Part shown: positions 25,794 to 35,021 of the stretch, in pieces | How the letters are laid out: each line of letters begins with the position of its first letter | Numbering within the stretch: the first letter of the stretch is position 1 | NCBI RefSeq assembly: GCF_004127445.1 | Contig: NZ_QEXM01000020.1 | Span: forward strand, 1 to 64,000 | DNA: 64,000 nucleotides | Direction: 5' to 3' | From: Streptomyces alfalfae | GTDB lineage: Bacteria > Actinomycetota > Actinomycetes > Streptomycetales > Streptomycetaceae | Notes under the pieces: generated by a model | The model's database searches: none | What the model was told of the DNA's origin: nothing | The model's input: only the letters and a program-made list of their open reading frames with translations | Position numbers and translations under genes: made by a program

Positions 25794-26866
25794 CGGGCCT
25801 CCTGCTGTGCGGCGCGCGACGTGCGGCTCCACCGGCCCAGTGCCATTTCGGCGGTGATGCCGGGGCCGAAGCCCGCCAGCAGGCCACGCGCCTGGTCCGG
25901 GGCGCCCCCTTCGTCGAACAGCCGGCGCAGCGCGTCCAGAACGACGGCGCTCGCGATGTTCCCGTACTCGGTGAGCGTGGCCCGGCTGTGGCGGAACGCC
26001 ACCGGCTTCACGTTCAGGAAGGTGCTCAGATCGTCGAGGATCCGTGGCCCGCCGGCATGCACGATGTAGAAGTCGAGGTCCGAGGCGTCCCAGCCGTGGT
26101 CGCCGGCGAGGTCGCGCAGCGCGGGAGCCAACGGCTCCATGGTGCCCGGCACGCGCTTGTCCAACAGGAAGTGGAAGCCGGTCGCCCGTACGTCGTACGC
26201 GATCCAGTCCTCCGTGTCCGGGATGAGATACGAACCGTTGCGCCCCAGCTGGACGCCGTGGCCGCCCGTCCCACGCATGACGGCGGCGGCCACCCCGTCG
26301 CCGAACAGGCCGTTGGACAGCAGCGATCCGATACCGAGGTCGGTGGGCTGGTAGCACAGCGAACAGAACTCACAGGCCACGATCAGCGCGTTCGCCCCCG
26401 GATGGGCCGTGCAGAAGTCGTGCGCCCGGTTGATCGCCGCTCCGCCCGCCGCGCAGCCCAACTGCGCGATCGGCAGCTGCCGCGTGGTGGACCGGAAACC
26501 TATCGTGTTGATCAGCCATGCGGTCAGCGACGGCATCATGAACCCGGTGCAGGACACATAGATGATCATGTCAATGTCCTCGGCCCGCAGCTCGCCGTCC
26601 TCCAGCGCACGCCGCACGACCAGCGGCACACGGGCCTTCGCCTCGGCCGCGTACAACCGGTTGCGCTCCTCGAAGCCCGGGTGCGCGAGTGTCTCCGCGA
26701 TCGGCTGCACCAGATGCCGGGTCCGGACCCCGGTGTTCTCGATCAGACGCAACGCCAGGGGCAGCTGGGGGTGGTCCGCATGCCGCGAGCGCGCCAGCTC
26801 AAGCGTGTCCTCCATGGTGATGACGTGTTCCGGAACCGAGACGGCTGGCCGACACAAGGTCGCCAT
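25790..26866 (-). CDS. rppA: Type III polyketide synthase, 1,3,6,8-tetrahydroxynaphthalene synthase
   Basis: A 358-residue chalcone-synthase-fold enzyme. Catalytic Cys in QLPIAQLGCAAGGAAINRAH, catalytic His in DFYIVHAGGPRILDDL and Asn in LTEYGNIASAVVL. The length and CEFCSLCYQPTD segment fit bacterial RppA, which condenses five malonyl-CoA to tetrahydroxynaphthalene. It is first of a tightly overlapping rppA-cupin-P450 operon. The ~80-bp upstream region is cut short by a transposase remnant; CCTTCGTTG occurs twice 50 bp apart (26898 and 26948), which may be regulatory. Confidence 0.93.
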   Translation of the reverse strand: MATLCRPAVSVPEHVITMEDTLELARSRHADHPQLPLALRLIENTGVRTRHLVQPIAETLAHPGFEERNRLYAAEAKARVPLVVRRALEDGELRAEDIDMIIYVSCTGFMMPSLTAWLINTIGFRSTTRQLPIAQLGCAAGGAAINRAHDFCTAHPGANALIVACEFCSLCYQPTDLGIGSLLSNGLFGDGVAAAVMRGTGGHGVQLGRNGSYLIPDTEDWIAYDVRATGFHFLLDKRVPGTMEPLAPALRDLAGDHGWDASDLDFYIVHAGGPRILDDLSTFLNVKPVAFRHSRATLTEYGNIASAVVLDALRRLFDEGGAPDQARGLLAGFGPGITAEMALGRWSRTSRAAQQEAR

Positions 26867-26944
26867 GCGACCCCCTCACTCCACCGGCACGAGAGTGCCT
26901 TCGTTGATCCAGACGCATCCTTAACGAACGCCTTCCCCCAAGGT

Positions 26945-27513
26945 CACCCTTCGTTGCCGAGGGTCGCGGCATGCTCGACGAGGTGTTCGCGGTGGCCGCC
27001 GTCGACCCGGACCTCGCGCAGGCCGGGGTGGGTGTCGGCCGCTTGCTAGAGGAAAGTGCGGCAAGCGGCGGAGTCCTGGACGCCGTGGCCGCGGTGACCA
27101 TCACCGCCAGCAGCAGGACGAGGGTGTCGGCAATGATGCTGCGCTTGCGGCCCACCATCTCCTTGCCCGCGTCGATGCCCTGGCTCCGGGCTGGCACCGA
27201 GGTGGACGTCTTCACAACGGTGAGCGTCGATTACGCAGACCGACGAGCGCCTGTCTCGCCCTTCCTGCTGGCGTAACAACTCCCGCAGCAGACCGTTGAG
27301 CTGGGCGAAGATGCGGTCCTTCTGCCACATGGCGAAGTAGCCGAAGACCGACTGCCAGGGCGGGACACCGTGCGGGAGATAGGCCCACTGGCAGCCAGTG
27401 CGGCCCATGTACAGGATCACCTTCATGATCTGGCGCAGGTCATTCCGAGGCGGGCGTCCGAAGTCCAGGGCCCGGCCGCGGTGCTCGAAACGCCAGACGG
27501 ACAGCACCGGCAT
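26945..27513 (-). mobile_element. IS5-family transposase remnant, frameshifted
   Basis: Pieces in order on the minus strand: PVLSVWRFEHRGRALDFGRP, then LPHGVPPWQSVFGYFAMWQK and LLRQQEGRDRRSSVCVIDAH in one frame. A second frame has VKTSTSVPARSQGIDAGKEM, then VGRKRSIIADTLVLLLAVMV. A third has VRVDGGHREHLVEHAATLG. Together they cover most of a single IS5-type transposase but with at least two shifts and no proper start. Its end lies about 80 bp upstream of rppA. Confidence 0.8.
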
Positions 27514-27969
27514 CAGGAGGAAAACGACCCTCTTATCTGTTGGTCAGCGTCCCGTAGTTTGGCGTGGCCGTAGGCCACGGACATGCTTGGAGGCGCCTCC
27601 CTGTCGCCCTCGCCTCGGCCTGGGCACGCTCGCGTTCGGCGCCGGGCGGGGACACCGGGCCGCTTGGATCGACACAGGTGTCGTCGTCCGCCGGAGGCCG
27701 GGGGCGTTGCCCTTCCGGGGCCTCCTTTGCCGATGTCCGTTTGCGAGATCCGGCCGACTCGTACGTCCCGACGTCCCTAGTACGTCTGGCGCGGCAGGGC
27801 GCCGATGCCGCCGACCGGGATGTCGGTGTCCGCTGTGTTCGCCGTATCCTCCATTTCCCGCTGCTGTCCGTACCGTCCATGGCTTCCCGGTTCGCGTCGT
27901 CGGACAAGGACGGCTCGTCGTCCGGAAGCGGAATGAGCAGCACGTCCGCTCCCGTGGCGACGTCCGAGC
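27514..27969. other. Stretch without a recognised gene
   Basis: Arg/Pro-rich open frames occur on both strands, but none has a start site or a family match. It lies between a transposase remnant and an epimerase fragment and is probably decayed DNA. Confidence 0.4.
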
Positions 27970-28200
27970 ACAGCAGCGCGTCATCACTCTGCGATCGGTC
28001 GCTCGACGACGGCTGCGAGGTCGTGTGCCTGGACGATTTCGTCACCGGCAGCCGCGCCAACGTTGCCGAACTGCGTCGGCGCGACGGCTTCCGCTTCATA
28101 CACGGCGACGCGACCGACCCCGCCGTCTGGCACACTCTGGCCGACCGCTTCGACCTCGTCCTGCTTTTCGCCTGTCCGACCTCCCCCCCCCCGCCGATTA
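27970..28200 (+). pseudogene. NAD-dependent epimerase/dehydratase fragment
   Basis: The plus strand encodes LDDGCEVVCLDDFVTGSRAN, then VAELRRRDGFRFIHGDATDP and LADRFDLVLLFACP. This is the second strand (cofactor Asp-Asp) to fourth strand of extended SDRs such as UDP-glucuronate decarboxylase. The N-terminal GxxGxxG loop and all sequence past ~75 residues are missing. Confidence 0.65.
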
Positions 28201-28352
28201 CCGTTGCGGCGTGCGAACGGATCGCCGGATGTCCAGCAGCCACAGCAGGTGATCGGCCAGCACCCGGCGCCGATGCGAGCCGAGTTCGAGCTCACCGGCC
28301 ACTGGATCGGGCACGCTCGTCGGCTGACGACCCCGGCGCAAGCTGAGGCAAC

Positions 28353-30068
28353 TCAGCGGGGCGTGCGTACAGCGAGGAGAGCGACGTCGTCGTGACCTGT
28401 TGGATGGGCGCGCCGCAGCAGTTCGTCAGTGAACGACGTGAGCGGGCGGTGCGCGAGCGCCGCGGCGTGCTGCCGGAGACGTTCCATGCCGTCGTCGAGG
28501 GAGGAGCCCGGGGTCTCGATGAGACCGTCGGTGTACAAGATCAGGGTGGAACCCGGTGGGTGCTGTGCGGTGGCGTCGGCGCGCGTTGTGTGCTGCCGCA
28601 GGCCGGTGCCCAGCAGGAGTCCGTGCCCGTCGGTGAGGTAGTTCGCCAGGCCCTCTCGGGTGACCAGCAGTGGCGGGGGGTGGCCGGCGTTCGTCCAGGT
28701 GAGTTGCCATGCGTTGTCGGCGCTCTGGGCCAGACGGGCGAAGACCAGCGTGGCCATGGTGACGTCGGTGAGGGGCTGGATCGCCTCGTCCAGGTGTGTC
28801 ACGACCCGGCTGGCGGGATGCTGCTGGGACCAGGCGTAGGCGCGCAGGATGTTCCGCATCTGGGCCATGCCCGCAGCCGCCTCCAGGTCGTGGCCGACGA
28901 CGTCCCCAATGGCCAGGGCGATCGCGCCGTCCGGCAGCGTGAATGCGTCGTACCAGTCCCCGCCGACCTGCGAGGCGTCGGGTGCGGGCAGATAGCGGAC
29001 GGCCATCTCCAGTCCCTGCACCTGGGGCATCTGCGGCAGCAGATACTTCTGCATGGTCTCCGCCACCGCGCGCTGGCGCTGGAAGAGTCGGGCGTTGTCC
29101 AGCGCCAGCGCGGCGCGGCGGCCGATGTCCTCGAACAGCGGGATGTCGGGGTCCGTGTAGTTGCCCGGTGTCGTGGACCGGCCCAGCGTCAGAGCGCCCA
29201 GGACGTCACGCGCGCCGCGCAGCGGCACGATGGCCGCGGAGTGGATGCCGGTGGCCTCGAACAGTCTGCGCTGCTCCACTGCGATTCCTGAGTCGGGTGC
29301 GCCCCGGTAGGTCTCAGGGCCTGCCAGAGTGGATGCGACCCCGCGCAATGCCCGTGACAAGGGCATGGGCGACTCCTCCGGGACCGGCGGCATCGGTCCT
29401 TCAAGGTCCGTGCGGTGCTGCAGCGCGCTCCCGTCGGCTCGCACCACAGCCTTGCGCCACACTTCGTCCCGCTCCACGATCAGGTCGATGACCACCCAGT
29501 CCGCCAGCCTCGGCAGGACCAGGCCTGTAAGCCGCCGTACTGCCTCATCGGCGTCCAGGGTGGAGGTCAGCCGTGTGGTGGTCTCGGCCAGCAGGGCCAG
29601 CCGCTCCACCTCAGTGAGCGGAACAGCAGGGCGGCCGGCAGTATGTCCTGCCGACTGCGGGGGATCAGGAGAATGGAAAATCACGAGCGTGCCGGTCTCC
29701 TGGCCACCGAGCTCGTACGGCGTGAGCAACCACGATACGGAGAGTACGGAGCCGTCGCCGCGGGCGAAGAATTCCTGGTCGCCCTGGGCCGTCCGGCCGC
29801 CGTGGAACGCCTGGCGCATCCCGCACTGCGCCGCGGCCAGCGGCTGGCCGTGCGCCCCACGGTGCAGCAGTTCGTGCGCGTCCTGCCCGACCATGTCTCC
29901 CGCGCTCCTGCCCAGCAGCCGAAGCGCAGCGGCGTTGACCGCGAGCATCCGGCCCGCTTTGTCCACCACGTAGGCGCCGCTCTGGATGGACTCCAGAGCG
30001 CCCGCTGAAGAACCGGTCGATGCCTCCCCAGCCCGCGCAGGGCCCTTGCTGTGCCCCTTCTCCGGCAC
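28353..30068 (-). CDS. PAS-GAF-PP2C (SpoIIE/RsbU-type) serine phosphatase
   Basis: A 571-residue cytoplasmic signalling protein. GTG 30068 has AGGAGG 6 bases upstream. Domains: PAS at about 22-130 (SIQSGAYVVDKAGRMLAVNA), GAF at about 155-325 (IHSAAIVPLRGARDVLGALT) and a SpoIIE-type phosphatase at about 345-570. Metal-binding motifs are DASQVGGDWYDAFTLPDGAI, then AIGDVVGHDLEAAAGMAQM and PTGHDDVALLAVR. Such proteins dephosphorylate anti-sigma antagonists in stress-sigma pathways; a dead STAS gene occurs at 5.8 kb, but no partner lies next to it. Confidence 0.92.
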   Translation of the reverse strand: MPEKGHSKGPARAGEASTGSSAGALESIQSGAYVVDKAGRMLAVNAAALRLLGRSAGDMVGQDAHELLHRGAHGQPLAAAQCGMRQAFHGGRTAQGDQEFFARGDGSVLSVSWLLTPYELGGQETGTLVIFHSPDPPQSAGHTAGRPAVPLTEVERLALLAETTTRLTSTLDADEAVRRLTGLVLPRLADWVVIDLIVERDEVWRKAVVRADGSALQHRTDLEGPMPPVPEESPMPLSRALRGVASTLAGPETYRGAPDSGIAVEQRRLFEATGIHSAAIVPLRGARDVLGALTLGRSTTPGNYTDPDIPLFEDIGRRAALALDNARLFQRQRAVAETMQKYLLPQMPQVQGLEMAVRYLPAPDASQVGGDWYDAFTLPDGAIALAIGDVVGHDLEAAAGMAQMRNILRAYAWSQQHPASRVVTHLDEAIQPLTDVTMATLVFARLAQSADNAWQLTWTNAGHPPPLLVTREGLANYLTDGHGLLLGTGLRQHTTRADATAQHPPGSTLILYTDGLIETPGSSLDDGMERLRQHAAALAHRPLTSFTDELLRRAHPTGHDDVALLAVRTPR

Positions 30069-30489
30069 CTGCCGCCTCCTCAGATTGCACGCACTCTCGT
30101 CAATCCTCCCTCATCATGCCGCTGCGTCCTGCCTTCACACCCTCGCGGCGCCGCTCATGTTTCCTCCACATCCCACGCATCCCGTCGCAGTAAGAGCGCA
30201 TTGTTCAGGCTGTTGGCACCTGCGCCGAAGACCTCCCGCCGGCCGCGGCGCGAAATCGAGCAGTCCGGGAAGCGTGCGGTGCGGCCCGGGCACCCGTGCG
30301 CGCCTCGCACGGCACGTAGTCCACCGGGTCCGTACTCAGCGACCCGGGCGTTCTTGTCCCGGCCTGTCGCAGGGCGCCGGTCTCCTCATCGCGCATGGTG
30401 TGGGTCAGACCTCTCCGCGCCTTACAGCGCGTCGCACTCGCCCGCCACGTCCTCCTCAGCCCCAGAGAGGTGAACTGCCGGGCGGCAGC
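30069..30489. other. Stretch without a recognised gene
   Basis: Contains the promoter side of the phosphatase gene and uninformative open frames. A plus-strand piece near 30200 (ALFRLLAPAPKTSRRPRREI) could be the end of an old transposase, but this is not certain. Confidence 0.4.
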
Positions 30490-30650
30490 CCTGCCGCGTA
30501 GCTCTGAGGGGACGTGTCGTAGCGGATGGCGATTTCGCGCCAGTTCTTGAGCTTCTGGAAGCAGCGTTCCACGGTGTCGCGCTACTGCCGGTAGCGTTCC
30601 ATGTCGAAGGCGACGGGGCGACCGCAGGCCGAGCCCTGCCTCCGCCGGTT
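30490..30650 (-). mobile_element. IS5-family transposase C-terminal scrap with in-frame stop
   Basis: Minus strand: GRPVAFDMERYRQ, a TAG stop, then RDTVERCFQKLKNWREIAIR and YDTSPQSYAAGLP. This is the 'RNxVER-x-F-x-LK-x-WR...RYDK' end of a second IS5 subgroup. It is adjacent to, but different from, the following plus-strand fragment. Confidence 0.7.
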
Positions 30651-30658
30651 GGCAGGAC

Positions 30659-30820
30659 ATGGCGGAACGGCGTGCGTATCCAAGTGATCTATCGAATGCC
30701 CGCCGGGAGTTGATCGAGCCGGTGCTGTCCACCTGGCCCTTCGAACGACGCGTCCGGGCCCTGGACTTCAGACGCCCGCCCGGGCATGACCTGCGCGAGA
30801 TCATGAATGTGATCCTGTAG
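30659..30820 (+). mobile_element. IS5-family transposase N-terminal scrap
   Basis: A 53-codon frame, MAERRAYPSDLSNARRELIE, then PVLSTWPFERRVRALDFRRP and LREIMNVIL, stopping at TAG 30818. It matches the N-terminus of the remnant at 26945-27513 (PVLSVWRFEHRGRALDFGRP), so the two copies belong to one IS family in opposite orientation. Confidence 0.75.
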
Positions 30821-30889
30821 GTGGATCGCATGGTCCGCCTGCCCGCGACGAGTAGGCTGATCGTTCATTATCGGACAGGGGAGGCCTGC

Positions 30890-31330
30890 GTGGACTATGG
30901 CGACAAGCTCTTCTGGCTCTCGGTCGTGATTCAACGCAAGTACGCGCAGGTGTGCGCCGAGTTCGACCTGACCCCCTCGCAGGCCACGCTGCTCTGCGCA
31001 GTCAGGAACGAGCCGCGGCAGATGGCTGACCTCGCCGCGTCGTTGGGTATGACCAAGAACGCATTGAGCCAGCTGGTCGATCGCACCGCGCGGCGCGATT
31101 TGGTCGGCCGGGCAAGCTTGGCGCAGGACCGGCGGATCGTCATGCTCAGCGCGACGCCCACGGGGAAGGTGCTCGCCGAGGCCGTTTACGCCGAGATCAC
31201 CAAGCGCCTGCCCGAGATCGCGAGGAACCTCGACGCCGACGACCAGCGCGATTTCGAGCGCGTGGCCACCGCCATCGTGGACACCTCGGATCTCTCATCG
31301 CCCACCTCGACCCAACCCATCACACCGTGA
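30890..31330 (+). CDS. MarR-family transcriptional regulator
   Basis: A 146-residue winged-helix protein. GTG 30890 is preferred because GGGGAGG lies 5 bases upstream. The DNA-binding core is LTPSQATLLCAVRNEPRQMA, then DLAASLGMTKNALSQLVDRT and LAQDRRIVMLSATPTGK. It precedes an NmrA gene, with a pair of strong palindromes between them, so it probably represses that gene. Both lie just right of transposase scraps. Confidence 0.9.
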   Translation: MDYGDKLFWLSVVIQRKYAQVCAEFDLTPSQATLLCAVRNEPRQMADLAASLGMTKNALSQLVDRTARRDLVGRASLAQDRRIVMLSATPTGKVLAEAVYAEITKRLPEIARNLDADDQRDFERVATAIVDTSDLSSPTSTQPITP

Positions 31331-31356
31331 GGTCCCGCTACACCCACCTCTTGCCG

Positions 31357-31398
31357 TAGTTCATGCCGTGAACTAGTTTCGTTCACGGCATGAACTAG
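31357..31398. promoter_or_regulatory. Double palindromic operator before the NmrA-like gene
   Basis: Two related sites: TAGTTCATGCCGTGAACTA (31357-31375; 7-bp arms, 5-base centre) and TTCACGGCATGAACTAG (31382-31398; 4-bp inner arms). Their centres are 22 bp apart, about two helical turns, and together they form a 13-bp perfect inverted repeat. A cooperative MarR target is likely. Confidence 0.7.
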
Positions 31399-31404
31399 TG
31401 AAGG

Positions 31405-32307
31405 GTGGCAGTGGTGAGCACACAGAGGACCGGCACGATCGCAGTCTTCGGCGCGACCGGGCAACAGGGCGGGGCGGTGGTCGACGCGCTGCTGGACCAC
31501 AAGGCGCCGGTGCGGGCTCTGGTCCGCAGCCTGCAGTCTGACCGGGCTCAGGCGCTGGCCGCCCGCGGCGTCGAGCTGGCGGCCATCCGGGCCGACGACC
31601 CGGCGTCGCTGGCCACCGCACTGGCGACGGTCGAGGCGTTCTACTTCATGACCCCGGAGGCGAACAGCCTCGAAGAGGTCGAGGCGGAGATCCGGGTCGG
31701 TACCGCGCTCGTTGACGCGGCGGCCGAGACGGGTGTCCCGCACGTCGTGTTCAACTCGGTCTTCGGAGCGGACCGGGAGTCGGGTGTGCCGCACCACGAC
31801 TCGAAGCACTGGATCGAGGAGCACCTGCGGAAGTCCGGCCTGATGAGGGCCACGATGGTTCGCGCGACCGCCTTCATGGAGAACTTCGTGACCGTGATGG
31901 CACCGAGCCTTGAGCATGGGGAGATCGTGCTGAGGCTGCCGCTGCCGGAGGACGTCGCCCTGAAGATGATCTCGGTCAGGGACATCGGCCGGGTCGCCGC
32001 CGCGCTCCTGCTCGACATCGCGGAGGCGCCCGGCGGAGTCGTCGAGCTCGTCGGCGACGAGCTGACGGGCCCCCAGATCGCCGCGGCGTTCGGCGCGCGC
32101 GCCGGGCTCCCGGCACGGTACGAGACCCTCCCGTTGAGCGTGCTTCCCAACGACCTCGACAGGGCGATGTTCCGCCAGTTCGCGAAAGCGCAGAAAAACT
32201 CCTCGGACCTCGCGGTGGTGCGCTCGATCGAGCCGGCCACCTTGAACCTGGTCGAGTGGCTCCGAGCCACCGGCTGGACCGCACCCGCAGACGTGGCTGG
32301 TTCCTGA
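31405..32307 (+). CDS. NmrA-family NAD(P)-binding protein
   Basis: A 300-residue protein (start could also be GTG 31411 or 31414). The nucleotide loop TIAVFGATGQQGGAVVDALL and Arg in VRALVRSLQSDRAQ suggest NADP preference. Further family segments are EAFYFMTPEANSLEEVEAEI and VPHVVFNSVFGADRESGVPH. NmrA relatives act as redox-sensing regulators or reductases of small ketones. Repressed, by inference, by the upstream MarR protein through the double operator. Confidence 0.85.
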   Translation: MAVVSTQRTGTIAVFGATGQQGGAVVDALLDHKAPVRALVRSLQSDRAQALAARGVELAAIRADDPASLATALATVEAFYFMTPEANSLEEVEAEIRVGTALVDAAAETGVPHVVFNSVFGADRESGVPHHDSKHWIEEHLRKSGLMRATMVRATAFMENFVTVMAPSLEHGEIVLRLPLPEDVALKMISVRDIGRVAAALLLDIAEAPGGVVELVGDELTGPQIAAAFGARAGLPARYETLPLSVLPNDLDRAMFRQFAKAQKNSSDLAVVRSIEPATLNLVEWLRATGWTAPADVAGS

Positions 32308-32832
32308 GCCTCCGGCCGCGATGAACGCCCCGCGATCGCGCCCTCGCTCTCGGCGCTCTGGGCACGGCAACGCATCCGCCAACGGTTGCAGTAGTCACGA
32401 AGCTCACGAGGCGTGCTCGAGGCCGACACCGGCACAATCGTTGCCGAGAGGCCACCGGTCGACGGCGAGGTGAAGATTCACGTTCAGGACGTCCCGGGTG
32501 CCAACCGAAAGACCTCGCCTACTACGCCCACGAGGCCGCCGCGCCGGCGTCCGGACCCGTGTAGCGGATGGCCTGTGGAAGCTTGGCCATGCCGACCATC
32601 CGCACCGGCGCTGGACGCCGTTGTGCATCAGGCGGAAGCTCAGGTCATTCCCCAGCTGCTGACGCGAGCCGCCGATGAGGCGGTCCGTGTCCGTCCCCCC
32701 AGAGCACGACGAGAAGCTCCCGTTGGGATGCAGCGTCAAAGGAGCGTCGCAACCGACCAAGACGACGCCTCATGCATAAGCCGTCAGCATCACCTCGCTG
32801 GACGGCAGCAGGTGCCGCTACGGGCTGCGGTG
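32308..32832. other. Stretch without a recognised gene
   Basis: About 525 bp between convergent genes. A plus-strand piece (VAERPPVDGEVKIHVQDVPG) and a minus-strand piece (LSFRLMHNGVQRRCGWSAWP) look partly protein-like, but neither has a start site or a known family. It marks the left border of the biosynthetic region. Confidence 0.4.
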
Positions 32833-34290
32833 CTATCCATGCGGGTCGGGCAGCGGTGTCTGCGCGGGGGCGGGGGGCGTGGCGTTCGCCGGGGTCTCCG
32901 GGGTGTTGCGGGCGCCCAGTACGAGCAGGGCCATCAGGCCGGCGGCCAGGTAGAGCACGGCCTGCGCGTTCAGCAGCGGTACCGGGCCCAAGCGTTCGGC
33001 GAGCAGGCCCGCAAGGGCCATGCCGATGGCCTGCGCGCCGTTGGACACGGTGTAGAAGGAGCCGAGTGCCCGGCCCAGGTGGTCGGCGGGGACCCGCTGC
33101 TGGACCATCCCGAGCACCCCGGCGTAGTAGACGCCACCGGGCAGGCCCACCATGGCGAACAGGGCGACGTACACGCCGAAGGCGGTCGTGACCATCGGCG
33201 CGTTCCAGATCAGCAGCGCCAGTCCCGAGAAGGACAGCGCTCCCCAGGTGATCAGCGGCCTCGGGTGCACGCGGGTGCCCAGGAAGCCCAGCGCCAGGCC
33301 GCCCGCGATGCCGCCGATGCCCTGGACGCTGCGCAGCAGGCCGATCTCGGCGTCGGTGCCGTGCAGGGTGGTGGCGACGAAGACGACGAACAGCACGACG
33401 AACAGGCCCTGGCCTATGGCGCAGAGGATGGCCGCGAGGAAGGAGACGCGTAGGCGGCGGTCGCCGGTGATCACCGCGACGCCTTCGCGCCAGTGCCGGT
33501 ACATGCGGCCGGGGCCCGCGGCAGCCGCAGGGTCGGTCGCCTCGGCGCGCTGGGCCCTCTCGCCGGCCGCCGAGCCCGCGGACACCGACGTGGCCACCGG
33601 TCCCCCCGGCGCGCTCCCTGTCGCGGCCGCCTCCGACCCGGGCCCGACCTGCGCGCGTTCGGGCCGACGGATCCGGCTGACCACCCCGGCGGTCAGGAGC
33701 AGGCCGATGACCGAGCCCGCCGCCACCGGGCGCAGTCCCCCGGCGACCACGACGCCGCCGAGCAGACTGCCGCCCAGGCGGCCGAGGTTGGAGTTCAGGA
33801 CGACCAGGTTGCTGGCCGCCGCCCTCTGCCCGGGCTCCACGAGGTCGGGCAGCAGCGCGTTCTTCGACGTCAGGACGAACTGCGCGCACACCGCGCGCCC
33901 CGCGATCACCGCGTAGACGAGCCACAGCTGGTCGCCGGAGGTGACCGGAAGGAGCAGGGCCGCCAGGGCCGCGTGCAGCAGCGTGCCGACGAGCAGCAGC
34001 TTCTTGCGGTCGTACCGGTCCGCGGCGATCCCGGCAAGGGAGCCCACGAGGACGCCCGGGGCGAGTTCGATCAGGAAGGCGAGGGACGTCGTCATCGCCG
34101 ATTCGGTCATGCGGTAGACGAAGATCGGGATGGCGGTGACCAGCATCCAGTCGATCGTGTCGTCGAGCAGCCCGGCCACCCATAAGGCGCGGAAGCGCGG
34201 GTTGCGTATCGGGGAGTTCACGGAGTTCCGGACGGACCCGGCAGAAGCCGCGGACCCGGCGGACTTGTTCCGGCGGAGTACGGGGGTCAA
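32833..34290 (-). CDS. MFS transporter, probable exporter
   Basis: A 485-residue, 12-span permease. Family marks: RNPRFRALWVAGLLDDTIDW at the first helix, the loop-2/3 motif GIAADRYDRKKLLLVGTLLH (GxxxDRxxRK), and a central Ala/Gly/Ser-rich loop. TTG 34290 overlaps the stop of the ArsR gene (TTGA), so translation is coupled. It resembles macrolide-efflux-type MFS proteins. Next to the peptide cluster it is a candidate exporter or self-resistance pump, controlled by the ArsR protein. Confidence 0.88.
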   Translation of the reverse strand: MTPVLRRNKSAGSAASAGSVRNSVNSPIRNPRFRALWVAGLLDDTIDWMLVTAIPIFVYRMTESAMTTSLAFLIELAPGVLVGSLAGIAADRYDRKKLLLVGTLLHAALAALLLPVTSGDQLWLVYAVIAGRAVCAQFVLTSKNALLPDLVEPGQRAAASNLVVLNSNLGRLGGSLLGGVVVAGGLRPVAAGSVIGLLLTAGVVSRIRRPERAQVGPGSEAAATGSAPGGPVATSVSAGSAAGERAQRAEATDPAAAAGPGRMYRHWREGVAVITGDRRLRVSFLAAILCAIGQGLFVVLFVVFVATTLHGTDAEIGLLRSVQGIGGIAGGLALGFLGTRVHPRPLITWGALSFSGLALLIWNAPMVTTAFGVYVALFAMVGLPGGVYYAGVLGMVQQRVPADHLGRALGSFYTVSNGAQAIGMALAGLLAERLGPVPLLNAQAVLYLAAGLMALLVLGARNTPETPANATPPAPAQTPLPDPHG

Positions 34291-34895
34291 CTCTGCTCCC
34301 TGGGCCGGCGGAACGCCTGGACGCTGAAGCTGATCTCGGCCGCGTCGGGCGGCACGTCACGGCGGTCGGCGATGATGTACGGGCGTACCAGCAGGTCGAT
34401 CACCGAGGTCAGGTGGAGGAGCTCGTCCGGCGTGAGGGCGAGTGCGTAGGAGTCGAACACCGCCGCCCGCTGCCACGGCTCCTCCAGTGAACCGAAGTTG
34501 GCGAGGAAGTGCCGCACGAGACGGGTGAGCTCGCCCAGCTCGGCCCCGACGACCGCCGAGTGGGCGGCGAGCGACTCGGGGCCCTGACCGTCCGGCAGGA
34601 AGTCGAAACCGGTGGAGACCGCGCGCCACGGCCGGTCACGGGCGTCGGAGCCGTCCTCCGCCTCGACGCGCTCCACCAGTCCGTACCGGTGGAGCAGGCG
34701 GAGGTGATAGCTGCAGTTGGAGGCCGAGTCGTCGACCGCCTCCGCGCAGCGGCTCGCGGTGTCCGGCCCCTTGCGCATGAGGTGGTGCAGCAGGCGGAGG
34801 CGCAGAGGGTGCGCGAAGGCTCCCAGGACGCGCACATCAGTGATCGGGACCCGTCCGGGGCGGGCAACGGGGTTCGCTCGGGACTTGAAAGACAT
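34287..34895 (-). CDS. ArsR-like winged-helix regulator
   Basis: A 202-residue protein. The HTH core is LGAFAHPLRLRLLHHLMRKG, then SNCSYHLRLLHRYGLVERVE. There are no Cys pairs for metal, so a small molecule is the likely ligand. The C-terminal half (HSAVVGAELGELTRLVRHFL) is a longer regulatory region than in metal ArsR proteins. Its start codon lies inside a palindrome (34885-34902) that recurs 137 bp away, before the LOG gene. Co-transcribed with the MFS pump. Confidence 0.87.
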   Translation of the reverse strand: MSFKSRANPVARPGRVPITDVRVLGAFAHPLRLRLLHHLMRKGPDTASRCAEAVDDSASNCSYHLRLLHRYGLVERVEAEDGSDARDRPWRAVSTGFDFLPDGQGPESLAAHSAVVGAELGELTRLVRHFLANFGSLEEPWQRAAVFDSYALALTPDELLHLTSVIDLLVRPYIIADRRDVPPDAAEISFSVQAFRRPREQS

Positions 34896-34902
34896 CTTTC
34901 AA
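34885..34902. promoter_or_regulatory. ArsR autoregulatory operator overlapping its start codon
   Basis: TTGAAAGACATCTTTCAA: perfect 8-bp arms around CA. The start codon ATG (minus strand) is in the middle, so bound protein would block initiation. Confidence 0.7.
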
Positions 34903-35021
34903 TCCTGCGTCGGCACGCCGTCGGGCGCAAGGCTCCGCCCCGGAAAGGCGATCACATTGGCGCAATTTGGGGGGATTTACGCCTACCCGCTCGCGCTGAG
35001 AGGCGAAAGCCTTCGCCTGAC

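Noticed and set aside
32404..32760. Minus-strand frame of about 118 codons before the MFS gene
   Set aside because: No family, no start site and composition like the opposite-strand shadow.
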